Shown: positions 20,541-28,900 of the stretch, in pieces | Numbering within the stretch: the stretch's first letter is position 1 | Layout: each line of letters opens with the position of its first letter | Origin: Streptomyces tanashiensis | GTDB taxonomy: Bacteria > Actinomycetota > Actinomycetes > Streptomycetales > Streptomycetaceae | Assembly (NCBI RefSeq): GCF_014648895.1 | Contig: NZ_BMRZ01000009.1 | Location: 124,001 to 188,000 of the forward strand | Direction: 5' to 3' | DNA: 64,000 nt | Made by a program: the position numbers and the translations under genes | The notes under the pieces: model-generated | What the model was told of the DNA's origin: nothing | The model's database searches: none | What the model saw: only the letters and a program-made list of their open reading frames with translations

Positions 20541-21721
20541 CGGATCGTCAGGTTGTCGAGGTACGACTGCACGTTGCGACGGGTCTCGGGGACGCTGTCG
20601 CCGCCGAACTTCTCGACGACCGCGTCCGCGAGGACGAGCGCGACCATGGCCTCGGCGACGATGCCGGCGGCGGGGACCGCGCACACGTCGGAGCGCTGGT
20701 GGTGGGCGGCCGCGGCCTCGCCGGTGGCGACGTCGATCGTGGCCAGGGCGCGCGGGACGGTCGCGATCGGCTTCATCGCGGCGCGGACGCGCAGCAGCTC
20801 GCCGGTGGTCAGTCCGCCCTCGGTGCCGCCGGAACGGCCGGAGGTGCGCTTGATGCCGTCCTCGGTGCGGACGATCTCGTCGTGGGCCTTCGAGCCGGGC
20901 ACGCGGGCGAGGTCGAAACCGTCGCCGACCTCGACGCCCTTGATGGCCTGGATGCCCATGAGGGCGGCGGCGAGCCGGGCGTCGAGACGGCGGTCCCAGT
21001 GGACGTGCGAGCCGAGCCCGACGGGCACGCCGTAGGCGAGGACCTCGACGACGCCGCCGAGGGTGTCGCCGTCCTTGTGGGCCTGGTCGATCTCCGCGAC
21101 CATCGCCTTCGACGCGTCGGCGTCGAGGCAGCGGACCGGGTCGGCGTCGAGCTTCTCGACGTCGCCGGGGGTCGGGTAGACGCCGTAGGGCGCCTTGGCG
21201 GCGGCCAGCTCGACCACGTGCGAGACGATCTCGATGCCGGCGGCCTCCTTGAGGAAGGACCGGGCGACGGCGCCGAGGGCGACACGGGCGGCGGTCTCCC
21301 GGGCGCTGGCGCGCTCCAGGATCGGCCGGGCCTCGTCGAAGCCGTACTTCTGCATTCCGGCGAGGTCGGCGTGGCCGGGGCGGGGCCGGGTCAGGGGCGC
21401 GTTGCGGCCCGTCTCCTTGAGCTCCGAGGGGTCGACCGGGTCGGCCGACATGACCTTCTCCCACTTGGGCCACTCGGTGTTGCCGACCATGACGGCGATC
21501 GGGGAGCCGAGGGAGAGTCCGTGCCGGACACCGCCGAGGAACGTGATCTCGTCCTGCTCGAACTTCATGCGGGCGCCACGTCCATAGCCGAGGCGTCGCC
21601 GCGCCAGGTGGTCCGCCACCAGCTCAGTGGTGACCGGGACGCCGGCGGGAAGACCCTCCAGCGTCGCGACCAGCGCGGGTCCGTGGGATTCCCCAGCGGT
21701 CAGCCAACGCAACCTGCTCAA
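20537..21721 (-). CDS. aroC: chorismate synthase
   Basis: Last shikimate step, needing reduced FMN. The 394-residue product has GESHGPAL near the N-terminus, RRLGYGRGARM, RPGHADLAGMQKYG and the C-terminal HHQRSDVCAVPA region. The start is TTG (21719-21721), giving MSRLRWLTAGESHG, which fits the family. A TTG start in a biosynthetic gene that leads a four-gene coupled block may lower its initiation rate. Confidence 0.96.
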   Translation of the reverse strand: MSRLRWLTAGESHGPALVATLEGLPAGVPVTTELVADHLARRRLGYGRGARMKFEQDEITFLGGVRHGLSLGSPIAVMVGNTEWPKWEKVMSADPVDPSELKETGRNAPLTRPRPGHADLAGMQKYGFDEARPILERASARETAARVALGAVARSFLKEAAGIEIVSHVVELAAAKAPYGVYPTPGDVEKLDADPVRCLDADASKAMVAEIDQAHKDGDTLGGVVEVLAYGVPVGLGSHVHWDRRLDARLAAALMGIQAIKGVEVGDGFDLARVPGSKAHDEIVRTEDGIKRTSGRSGGTEGGLTTGELLRVRAAMKPIATVPRALATIDVATGEAAAAHHQRSDVCAVPAAGIVAEAMVALVLADAVVEKFGGDSVPETRRNVQSYLDNLTIR

Positions 21722-21833
21722 CGATGCTCCTCATGCTCGCGCCTGGCACTGCGACGGCGCGACCGGGTGCGCGGCCCTGGCCCGCCACCCAGATCCTCCC
21801 ACGTTCGGGGGGCGAACCGGCCCTCCGGTCCAG

Positions 21834-22073
21834 CTATCGGACGTCGGCCTCGCTCTCGTGGACGACCTCGTCCTCGTCGGCGGGCCCGCCGAACCGCTCG
21901 CGGAGCCATCCCAGGCCGAGGTGGACGACCACGGCGCACCCGAACGCGAGCAGGGGGTATCTCACCCATTCGGGCAAGTCGTGGAAGACCAGGCTGAAGA
22001 CCAGGCGCACGATGCCCCCGACGACGTCCCACCGGGACGCCAGCGCCCATTCCCCACCCGTGTCCACTGCCAC
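21834..22073 (-). CDS. small membrane protein of unknown function in the aro gene run
   Basis: A 79-residue product, VAVDTGGEWALASRWDVVGG..., with a likely re-entrant or amphipathic segment (VRLVFSLVFHDLPEWV) and one membrane helix (YPLLAFGCAVVVHLGLGWL), ending in an acidic tail. The GTG at 22071-22073 is directly preceded by GGGGGGAG. It begins 32 bases after aroE and ends 112 bases before aroC on the same strand. I do not recognise a family function. Confidence 0.65.
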   Translation of the reverse strand: MAVDTGGEWALASRWDVVGGIVRLVFSLVFHDLPEWVRYPLLAFGCAVVVHLGLGWLRERFGGPADEDEVVHESEADVR

Positions 22074-22105
22074 TCCCCCCGGATCCCCTTGCTGAGGGGG
22101 AGATC

Positions 22106-22948
22106 CTAACGAGCGGCCAGCGCCCGCTCCCCCGCGGCCCTCATGGCCGCGAGAGGCGCCTCGGGGACGCCCGTCATCTGTTCGACCTGGAGGACCGCCT
22201 GGTGGACGAGGAGGTCGAGGCCGCCGACGACCTTGCCGCCGCGGTCGGCCCAGGCGGCCGCGAGCGGGGTCGGCCAGGGGTCGTAGAGGACGTCGAAGAG
22301 GGCGCCGACCCGGTCGGGGACGGCGGTCGCCAGGGCGTTCGTGGTGCCGGCCGGGGTGGTCGCGATGACCAGCGGTGCGTCGAAGGCCTCCGCGGCCCGT
22401 TCCCACTCGGCGGTCCGGACGTCCACGCCGAGCCGCTCGCCCCAGCCGCGCATCTCCTCGGCCCGCGCCTCGCTCCGGACGTACGCGGTGACGGGGCCGG
22501 CGCAGATCCGGGCGAGGGCGGCGAGCGCGGAGGATGCGGTGGCGCCGGCGCCGAGGACGGCCGCCGACTCCACCTTCTCGACGCCCTGCTCGCCCAGGGC
22601 GGCGACCATGCCGGGGATGTCGGTGTTGTCGCCGACCCGGCGCCCGTCCTCCCGGAGGACGACGGTGTTGACGGCCTCCACCGCGGCGGCCGTGCCGGTG
22701 ATCTCGTCGAGCAGCGGGATGATCGCCCGCTTGAGCGGCATGGTCAGCGAGAGCCCGGCCCAGGTGCCGTCCAGCTCGCCGACGAAGCCGGGCAGTCCGG
22801 CCTCGTCGACCTCGAAGCGGTCGTACGTCCAGTCGTCGAGACCGAGCTCGGCGTACGCGGCCCGGTGCAGGACCGGGGAGAGCGAGTGGGCGATCGGCGA
22901 ACCGAGGACGGCCGCGCGGCGGCCGGTCTCACTGGCCGGTGTTGGCAT
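22106..22948 (-). CDS. aroE: shikimate dehydrogenase
   Basis: Reduces 3-dehydroshikimate with NADPH. The 280-residue product has the shikimate-binding SLSP, the catalytic lysine in TMPLK, NTVV and DNTD, and the nucleotide-binding VLGAGATASS. It overlaps the end of mltG by 20 bases, so the two are probably co-translated. Confidence 0.95.
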   Translation of the reverse strand: MPTPASETGRRAAVLGSPIAHSLSPVLHRAAYAELGLDDWTYDRFEVDEAGLPGFVGELDGTWAGLSLTMPLKRAIIPLLDEITGTAAAVEAVNTVVLREDGRRVGDNTDIPGMVAALGEQGVEKVESAAVLGAGATASSALAALARICAGPVTAYVRSEARAEEMRGWGERLGVDVRTAEWERAAEAFDAPLVIATTPAGTTNALATAVPDRVGALFDVLYDPWPTPLAAAWADRGGKVVGGLDLLVHQAVLQVEQMTGVPEAPLAAMRAAGERALAAR

Positions 22949-24707
22949 TGAACTTGTCCTTCAACCTGTTGTGCTCGGCGAGGGTCTTCGCGAACTCGGT
23001 CTTGTTCATGCCGTCGGTCGCGACGAAGTAGAGCCAGCCGTCGTTCGTGGGGTTGAGCATCGCGGCCAGCGCCTCGTTGCCCGGGTTGCCGATCGGTCCC
23101 GGCGGCAGCCCCTTGTGCTTGTACGTGTTGTACGGGTCGGTGTTGGTGTTCGCCTCCTGCTCGGAGATCTTGATCTCGCTCTGACCCTTCAGATAGTTCA
23201 GGGTCGAGTCGAACTGCAGGAGCTGGACGGTCTCGCGGTTGTCCGGCTTGAGGCGGTTGTAGACGACCTCGGCCATCTTGCGGAAGTCGTCGTGGGTCTT
23301 GCCCTCCGCCTGCACCAGGCTCGCGACCGTGATGAGCTCCCAGGGTCCCTTGACGCCCAGCTCCCTCGCCTTCGCGTCCAGGTCCAGCTTGGTGTACTCC
23401 TGGTTGGCGCGGCCGACCATCTTGCGCAGCGCGTCCTCGGGCTTGCTGCCCTTGGCGACGGGGTAGCTCGCGGGGAAGAGGAAGCCTTCCAGCGGGTCCT
23501 TGATCTCGTCGTGGTTCTTGGCCCAGTCGGGCAGCCCGAGGGAGTCCGCCTTCGCGAGTGCGATCTCCTTGGTGGTGCCCGGCTTGAGGTCCAGACGCTC
23601 GTCGAGCTTCTCGTACACCCAGGCGTTCCGCTTGCCCTCGGGAATGATGAGGTTGGCCTGGCTGGCCGGGTTCAGCATCAGCGTCACCGCGCTGTCGGCC
23701 GACATCTCCTTCTTCAGCGTGTAGGCACCCGCCTGGATGGAGAGACCCCGGGGGTTCTTCTGCTGCGCGGAGACGAAGGCGTCGACGCTCTTGACGACAC
23801 CGGCCTTCTTGAGGATGTTGCCGATCTCGTAGCCGCCCGCGGACTTCGGGATCTCGACCTGGACCTCGCCGCTGCCGCTGCCCGCGTAGTCGGGCGCCGC
23901 GCCGAACTCGCCCTGCCAGAACTGGTAGCCGAAGTAGCCGATGCCGCCGACGCCGCCCACCATGACGAGCGCGACGACGAGGCAGGCCACGCCGTTCTTG
24001 CCTTTGCGTTTCTTCGCTTTGCTCCGGCGTTCACGGTCGCCGTCGCGGGAGCCGCGGCCACGCCTCGGCTCCTCCTCGTCGTCATAGCCGTCGTCGGAGT
24101 CGTCGTCGGAGCCACCGGTGAAGAAGGGGTGGTTCTCCTCCTCGGCCTCCGGCTCCGGCTGGGGCTGGGGCGCCTCTTCCTCCGGCGCCCAGTCGACGAC
24201 CGGCTCCGGCGGGTTCTGCCGCCGGCCGGGCGGCTGGGGCGGCGGGTAGGCCTCGGGCGTCCCGTAGAGGTCCGGGTTCTGCCCGCCGTAAGGATCGGCC
24301 GGGGGCGCGCCGTAGGCCATCGCCGCCTGGCCGGTCTCCCAGCCGCTGTCGTACTGCTGTCCGAGATGCCCGGGCGTGTCGTAACCGCCCGGGTACCCCG
24401 TCTCGTACTGCTGCGGCTGCTGCGGCTGCTGGTACTGCTGATGCTGCTGCTGGTACTGAGGGTCGACGTACTGCTGCGGCTGCTGCTGGTACTGCTGCGC
24501 CTGCTGCTGGTACGGGTCGACCCCGTAGCCCTGGTCGACGTGACCGCCCTGGCCGTACGGATCCACGTAGCCCTGGGCCTGGTGGTCGTACTGGCTCGCC
24601 TGCTGGGGGTGCGGGTACTGCTGCTGACCCTCCCACCCCTGGTCCCCGTAGAGCGGGTCCCCGGGGTGCCACGGTTCGGAGCCAGGGCCCCGGCCATACT
24701 CAGTCAT
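22929..24707 (-). CDS. mltG: endolytic murein transglycosylase MltG with long Q/Y-rich cytosolic region
   Basis: Cleaves nascent peptidoglycan strands at the outer face of the membrane. The 592-residue product has a disordered cytosolic N-terminus: a Gln/Tyr-rich tract at about 28-102, proline and acidic stretches to 212, and a basic patch ending KKRKGK. One membrane helix follows (239-262), then the LysM-like and YceG domain. The catalytic Glu is E468 in ASLVQAEGK. The N-terminal region is far longer than in E. coli MltG (340 residues in total). ATG start. Confidence 0.94.
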   Translation of the reverse strand: MTEYGRGPGSEPWHPGDPLYGDQGWEGQQQYPHPQQASQYDHQAQGYVDPYGQGGHVDQGYGVDPYQQQAQQYQQQPQQYVDPQYQQQHQQYQQPQQPQQYETGYPGGYDTPGHLGQQYDSGWETGQAAMAYGAPPADPYGGQNPDLYGTPEAYPPPQPPGRRQNPPEPVVDWAPEEEAPQPQPEPEAEEENHPFFTGGSDDDSDDGYDDEEEPRRGRGSRDGDRERRSKAKKRKGKNGVACLVVALVMVGGVGGIGYFGYQFWQGEFGAAPDYAGSGSGEVQVEIPKSAGGYEIGNILKKAGVVKSVDAFVSAQQKNPRGLSIQAGAYTLKKEMSADSAVTLMLNPASQANLIIPEGKRNAWVYEKLDERLDLKPGTTKEIALAKADSLGLPDWAKNHDEIKDPLEGFLFPASYPVAKGSKPEDALRKMVGRANQEYTKLDLDAKARELGVKGPWELITVASLVQAEGKTHDDFRKMAEVVYNRLKPDNRETVQLLQFDSTLNYLKGQSEIKISEQEANTNTDPYNTYKHKGLPPGPIGNPGNEALAAMLNPTNDGWLYFVATDGMNKTEFAKTLAEHNRLKDKFNANTGQ

Positions 24708-24787
24708 CGATCCCCAAACAGCCGCGAGGCTTCCGGACGATCCGCCTCTACGTAGTGCGGCAGCTGTTCGAACACCGCCGCATCGCG

Positions 24788-24800
24788 CGGAACGTTACCG
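24788..24800 (-). promoter_or_regulatory. near-palindrome CGGTAACGTTCCG, copy 2
   Basis: Identical 13-mer to the one at 18404-18416. It sits 81 bases upstream of the mltG ATG, in the 101-base gap after ruvX. Placement ahead of a minus-strand gene at similar distance in both cases suggests a promoter or operator role. Confidence 0.4.
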
Positions 24801-24808
24801 TATCGCGA

Positions 24809-25279
24809 TCAGATGACCACTTCGACGCCCTCGCCGGGCGGATTACCTGATACCCGTTCGGACTCAAGAGCGTTCTGAAGGATGATCACAGCGGCGGCCT
24901 GGTCGATGACGGACCGCCCCTTCTTCGCCTTCACGCCCGAGGCCCGCAGGCCCTGGGTCGCGGTGACCGTGGTCATCCGCTCGTCGACCAGGCGCACCGG
25001 CACCGGGGCGATGCCCTTCGCCATCTCCCGGGCGAAGGCGCGGCACTTGGCCGCGGCCGGGCCCTCCCGCCCGCTGAGCGAGCGGGGCAGACCCACGACG
25101 ACCTCGATCGGCTCGTACTCCTCGACGATCTGGCGGAGCCGCCGGTGGGCGGCCGGGACGTCACGTCCCGGCACGGTCTCCACCGGCGTCGCGAGGACCC
25201 CGTCGGGGTCGCACGAGGCGACCCCGATCCGGGCGTCCCCGACGTCGACCGCGAGACGGCGGCCGCGGCGCATCGTCAC
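24809..25279 (-). CDS. ruvX: Holliday junction resolvase-like protein RuvX/YqgF
   Basis: RNase H-fold nuclease family, linked to 16S rRNA 5' maturation and possibly junction resolution. The 156-residue product has AVDVGDARIGVA, VVVGLPRSLSG, VDERMTT and DQAAAVIILQ, carrying the acidic active-site residues. GTG start at 25277-25279 overlaps the alaS stop; an ATG two codons on (25273) is an alternative. Confidence 0.93.
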   Translation of the reverse strand: MTMRRGRRLAVDVGDARIGVASCDPDGVLATPVETVPGRDVPAAHRRLRQIVEEYEPIEVVVGLPRSLSGREGPAAAKCRAFAREMAKGIAPVPVRLVDERMTTVTATQGLRASGVKAKKGRSVIDQAAAVIILQNALESERVSGNPPGEGVEVVI

Positions 25280-27945
25280 GCCGTCTCCACCACGAGACGC
25301 TCGACGGCGGCGATGGCCTCGCCGACGGCCTCCGGGTTCTGGCCGCCGCCCTGGGCGACGTCCGGCTTGCCGCCGCCACCGCCACCGAGGGTCTTGGCGG
25401 CCGTGCGGACCAGCTCGCCGGCCTTGAGACCGCGCTCGCGGGCGGCCTCGTTGGTGGCGATGACCGTCAGCGGCTTGCCGTTGGCCGTGGTGAACAGGGC
25501 CACGACGGCCGGACGGCCGCCGGAGATGCGTCCCCGCACGTCCAGGACGAGCTTGCGGAGGTCGTCGGCGCCGGTGCCGTCCGGGACCTGCCCGGTGACG
25601 AGGGCGACGCCGCGGATGTCGCGGGCGGAGTCGACGAGACCGGCGGCGGCCTGGAGGACCTTCTCCGCGCGGAACTTCTCGATCTCCTTCTCGGCGTCCT
25701 TCAGCTTGCCGAGCATGGAGGAGATCTTCTCCGGCAGCTCCTCCGGGCGGCCCTTGACGAGCTCCTGGAGCTGGGCGACGACCGTGTGCTCACGGGCGAG
25801 GAAGTTGTAGGCGTCGACACCCACGAGGGCCTCGATGCGGCGCACGCCGGAGCCGATGGACGACTCGCCGAGCAGCTTCACCAGGCCCAGCTGGGCGGTG
25901 TTGCCGACGTGCGTGCCGCCGCACAGCTCCTTGGAGAAGTCGCCGATGGTGACGACGCGGACCTGCTCGCCGTACTTCTCGCCGAACTCGGCGATGGCAC
26001 CCTGGCGCTTGGCCTCGTTGATCGGCATGACCTCGGCGTGGACCTCCAGCTCGCGCGAGAGGACCTCGTTGATCTTCTGCTCGACGTCGGTGAGGACCGC
26101 GCCCGGGACGGCGTTCGGCGAACCGAAGTCGAAGCGGAAGCGACCGGGCTGGTTCTCGGAACCGGCCTGGGCGGCCGTCGGGCCGAGAGCGTCGCGCAGC
26201 GCCTGGTGGGTCAGGTGCGTGGCGGAGTGGGCGCGGGCGATGGCCCGGCGGCGCTTGACGTCGATGGTGGCGTAGGCGGTGGAGCCCACGGTCACCTCGC
26301 CGACCTGCACGGAGCCCTTGTGGACGGAGACGCCCGGGACCGGCTGCTGGACGTCGCGGACCTCGATGACGGCACCGCTGTGCAGCTTGATGCGGCCCTG
26401 GTCGGCGATCTGACCGCCGCCCTCGGCGTAGAACGGGGTGCGGTCGAGGACGACCTCGACCTCGTCGCCCTCGGAGGCGGCCGGCGAGGAGACACCGTTG
26501 ACGAGGAGACCGACGACCGTGCTCTCGCCCTCGGTGTTCGTGTAGCCGGTGAACTCGGTGGCGCCGTTGCTGTCGGCGATCTCCCGGTACGAGGTCATGT
26601 CGGCGTGGCCGGTCTTCTTCGCCTTGGCGTCGGCCTTGGCGCGGTCCCGCTGCTCCTTCATCAGGCGGCGGAAGCCGTCCTCGTCCACGGAGAGGCCCTG
26701 CTCGGCGGCCATCTCCAGGGTGAGGTCGATCGGGAAGCCCCACGTGTCGTGGAGCAGGAAGGCCTTCTCGCCGGCGAGGACGGAGCCGCCGGCGGCCTTG
26801 GTCTCGGTGACGGCGGTGTCGAGGATGTTGGTGCCGCCCTTGAGGGCCTTCAGGAAGGCGGCCTCTTCGGCGAGGGCGACGGTCTCGATGCGCTTGCGGT
26901 CGGTGACCAGCTCCGGGTACTGCTCGCCCATCGTGTTGATCACGGTGTCGACGAGTTCCTGGACGACCGGGCCGGTGGCGCCGAGCAGGCGCATGTTGCG
27001 GACGGCGCGGCGCATGATGCGGCGCAGCACGTAACCGCGGCCCTCGTTGCCGGGGGTGACGCCGTCGCCGATGAGCATGACGGACGTACGCATGTGGTCG
27101 GCGACCACGCGGAGCGAGACGTCGCTGTCGTGGGCCTTGCCGTAGGCGACGCCGGTGAGGGCGGTGGCCTTGTCGATGACGACCTGGAGGGTGTCCGTCT
27201 CGTACATGTTCTGGACGCCCTGGAGGATCATCGCCAGGCGCTCCAGGCCGAGGCCCGTGTCGATGTTCTTCGACGGCAGCTCGCCGAGGATCGGGAAGTC
27301 GTCCTTGCCCGAGCCCTCACCGCGCTCGTACTGCATGAAGACCAGGTTCCAGATCTCCACGTACCGCTCGTCGTTGACGGCCGGGCCGCCCTCGACGCCG
27401 AACTCGGGGCCGCGGTCGTAGTTGATCTCGGAGCACGGGCCGCAGGGTCCGGGGACGCCCATCGACCAGTAGTTGTCCTTCTTGCCGAGGCGCTGGATGC
27501 GCTCGGCCGGGACGCCGATGACGTCGCGCCAGATCTGCTCGGCCTCGTCGTCCTCCTGGTAGACGGTGATCCAGAGCTTCTCCGGCTCGAGCCCGTAGCC
27601 GCCGTGCTCCACCGGGGTGGTCAGCAGCTCCCAGGCGAGCTTGATGGCGCCTTCCTTGAAGTAGTCGCCGAAGGAGAAGTTGCCGCACATCTGGAAGAAC
27701 GTGCCGTGCCGGGTGGTCTTGCCGACCTCCTCGATGTCCGGCGTGCGCACGCACTTCTGCACGCTGGAGGCGCGCGTGAAGGGGGGCTTGACCTCACCCA
27801 GGAAGTAGGGCTTGAACGGCACCATGCCGGCCGGGACGAGCAGCAGAGTCGGGTCGTCCGCGATGAGCGACGCCGAAGGGACGACGGTGTGCCCGCGCTC
27901 CTCGAAGAAGCTCAGCCAGCGGCGGCGGATTTCAGCCGACTCCAT
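25276..27945 (-). CDS. alaS: alanyl-tRNA synthetase
   Basis: Charges tRNA-Ala. The 889-residue protein has the class II catalytic domain at the N-terminus (RRWLSFFEERGHTVVPSAS), the editing-domain zinc motifs HSATH and CGGTH, and a C-terminal glycine-rich DHHA1 region. The ATG shares one base with the stop of the upstream small gene (TGATG). Confidence 0.98.
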   Translation of the reverse strand: MESAEIRRRWLSFFEERGHTVVPSASLIADDPTLLLVPAGMVPFKPYFLGEVKPPFTRASSVQKCVRTPDIEEVGKTTRHGTFFQMCGNFSFGDYFKEGAIKLAWELLTTPVEHGGYGLEPEKLWITVYQEDDEAEQIWRDVIGVPAERIQRLGKKDNYWSMGVPGPCGPCSEINYDRGPEFGVEGGPAVNDERYVEIWNLVFMQYERGEGSGKDDFPILGELPSKNIDTGLGLERLAMILQGVQNMYETDTLQVVIDKATALTGVAYGKAHDSDVSLRVVADHMRTSVMLIGDGVTPGNEGRGYVLRRIMRRAVRNMRLLGATGPVVQELVDTVINTMGEQYPELVTDRKRIETVALAEEAAFLKALKGGTNILDTAVTETKAAGGSVLAGEKAFLLHDTWGFPIDLTLEMAAEQGLSVDEDGFRRLMKEQRDRAKADAKAKKTGHADMTSYREIADSNGATEFTGYTNTEGESTVVGLLVNGVSSPAASEGDEVEVVLDRTPFYAEGGGQIADQGRIKLHSGAVIEVRDVQQPVPGVSVHKGSVQVGEVTVGSTAYATIDVKRRRAIARAHSATHLTHQALRDALGPTAAQAGSENQPGRFRFDFGSPNAVPGAVLTDVEQKINEVLSRELEVHAEVMPINEAKRQGAIAEFGEKYGEQVRVVTIGDFSKELCGGTHVGNTAQLGLVKLLGESSIGSGVRRIEALVGVDAYNFLAREHTVVAQLQELVKGRPEELPEKISSMLGKLKDAEKEIEKFRAEKVLQAAAGLVDSARDIRGVALVTGQVPDGTGADDLRKLVLDVRGRISGGRPAVVALFTTANGKPLTVIATNEAARERGLKAGELVRTAAKTLGGGGGGKPDVAQGGGQNPEAVGEAIAAVERLVVETA

Positions 27946-28298
27946 CAGTGGTCCTCATTCCGGTTGTACGAACTCGTAGGCATCTTGGAAAACGAATATG
28001 TGGTCGGCTGCGCGGCCTGGCCGAGCGCGGCCCTCCGGCGCGGCTCCGGCAGCTCCCGGCCCTGGTCCACGGGGGCTTCCAGGCCGAGCGCCTCGCCCAG
28101 CTCCGCCTCCCGCTGGACCATGCCCGCCCTCACGTCGAGGGCGAAGTCCTTGAGCCGGTGGCCGGTCTCGATCGCCTTGTTCGCCGCCTGGGCCGCGAGG
28201 CTCTCGGGGGTCAGCTGCTTCAGCTTCCGGTTGACCTTGGTGGTGGCCCACACGCCGGCGGCTGCGCCGGCCGTGAACCAGAACGTGCGGCGGAACAT
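27945..28298 (-). CDS. small membrane-anchored protein (DUF6167-like)
   Basis: A 117-residue protein. A short N-terminal membrane segment (FRRTFWFTAGAAAGVWATTKV) is followed by a helical charged region and a tail with no clear fold. It lies between the DUF948 gene and alaS with 1- to 6-base junctions, so it belongs to this transcript. Function is unknown. Confidence 0.8.
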   Translation of the reverse strand: MFRRTFWFTAGAAAGVWATTKVNRKLKQLTPESLAAQAANKAIETGHRLKDFALDVRAGMVQREAELGEALGLEAPVDQGRELPEPRRRAALGQAAQPTTYSFSKMPTSSYNRNEDH

Positions 28299-28304
28299 CG
28301 CGGC

Positions 28305-28742
28305 TCAGCCCTTCTGCTTCCGGCGTCGCGAGGACGGCACGGTACGGCCGACGATCACAGTACGGCGGACGGCGGCCCGCGGCGCGTCCTCCGCCTCACG
28401 GCCCCGGCCGAGCGCCTTGCGGACGCCGTAGCCGAAGGCGGCCACCTTGACGAGCGGGCCGCCGAAGGTGGAGGCGACGGTCGTGGACAGCGCGGAGGCG
28501 TTGGAGGTGACCTCCTGGACGTCCGAGGCGATGGCGTCGACCCGGTCGAGCTGGGTCTGCGCCGAGCGCACCGTCGCGGACGCGTCGGCGAGCAGGGGAA
28601 CGGCCTGCTCGGTCACGTCCGCCACCAGCCGGGTGGTCGCCCTGAGCGTCTGCGCCAGCCTCACCAGCACCACGGCGAGGAAGGAGACGAGGATCGCCCA
28701 GAACACGGCCACCAGGATCCCGGCAACCTCTCCACCGGTCAC
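28305..28742 (-). CDS. DUF948 membrane protein
   Basis: A 145-residue protein with one N-terminal membrane helix (VAGILVAVFWAILVSFLAVVLV), then a coiled-coil-like helical region (LVADVTEQAVPLLADASATV...) and a basic tail ending RRRKQKG. GTG start at 28740-28742. It is the first gene of the long run through alaS to nusB. Function is unknown; DUF948 proteins are often cell-envelope or stress associated. Confidence 0.85.
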   Translation of the reverse strand: MTGGEVAGILVAVFWAILVSFLAVVLVRLAQTLRATTRLVADVTEQAVPLLADASATVRSAQTQLDRVDAIASDVQEVTSNASALSTTVASTFGGPLVKVAAFGYGVRKALGRGREAEDAPRAAVRRTVIVGRTVPSSRRRKQKG

Positions 28743-28791
28743 TGTGCACCGCTCTCTGCTGTCGTTGGGCCCTGTGAAAAGTCGTCCCCCG

Positions 28792-28797
28792 ACCCTA
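28792..28797 (-). promoter_or_regulatory. candidate -10 for the DUF948-alaS run
   Basis: Reads TAGGGT on the minus strand, 50 bases ahead of the GTG. No clear -35. Confidence 0.3.
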
Positions 28798-28862
28798 TCG
28801 CGCCCGGGCTGTCCTGCCGTACCGCATTACCGCCCGTGGGACGGTGGTCACGAGAACCCGAT

Positions 28863-28895
28863 TGTACGGAGCGCGCGCGGGTGAGTACGCTCCGT
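28863..28895 (+). promoter_or_regulatory. weak promoter overlapped by an inverted repeat, upstream of the STAND ATPase
   Basis: ACGGAGCG (28866-28873) and CGCTCCGT (28888-28895) are perfect inverted repeats 14 bases apart. TTGTAC (28863-28868) and TACGCT (28886-28891) with a 17-base spacer could be the promoter. Transcription would then begin within a few bases of the ATG at 28901, giving a leaderless mRNA. That fits the lack of any Shine-Dalgarno. Confidence 0.45.
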
Positions 28896-28900
28896 GTCCC

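Noticed and set aside
24420..24600. microsatellite or expansion repeat (CTG/CTGCTG tracts)
   Set aside because: The tracts are the Gln/Tyr codons of the mltG N-terminus read on the other strand.
25786..28431. 881-residue plus-strand open frame
   Set aside because: Antisense to alaS, same composition bias, no motifs.
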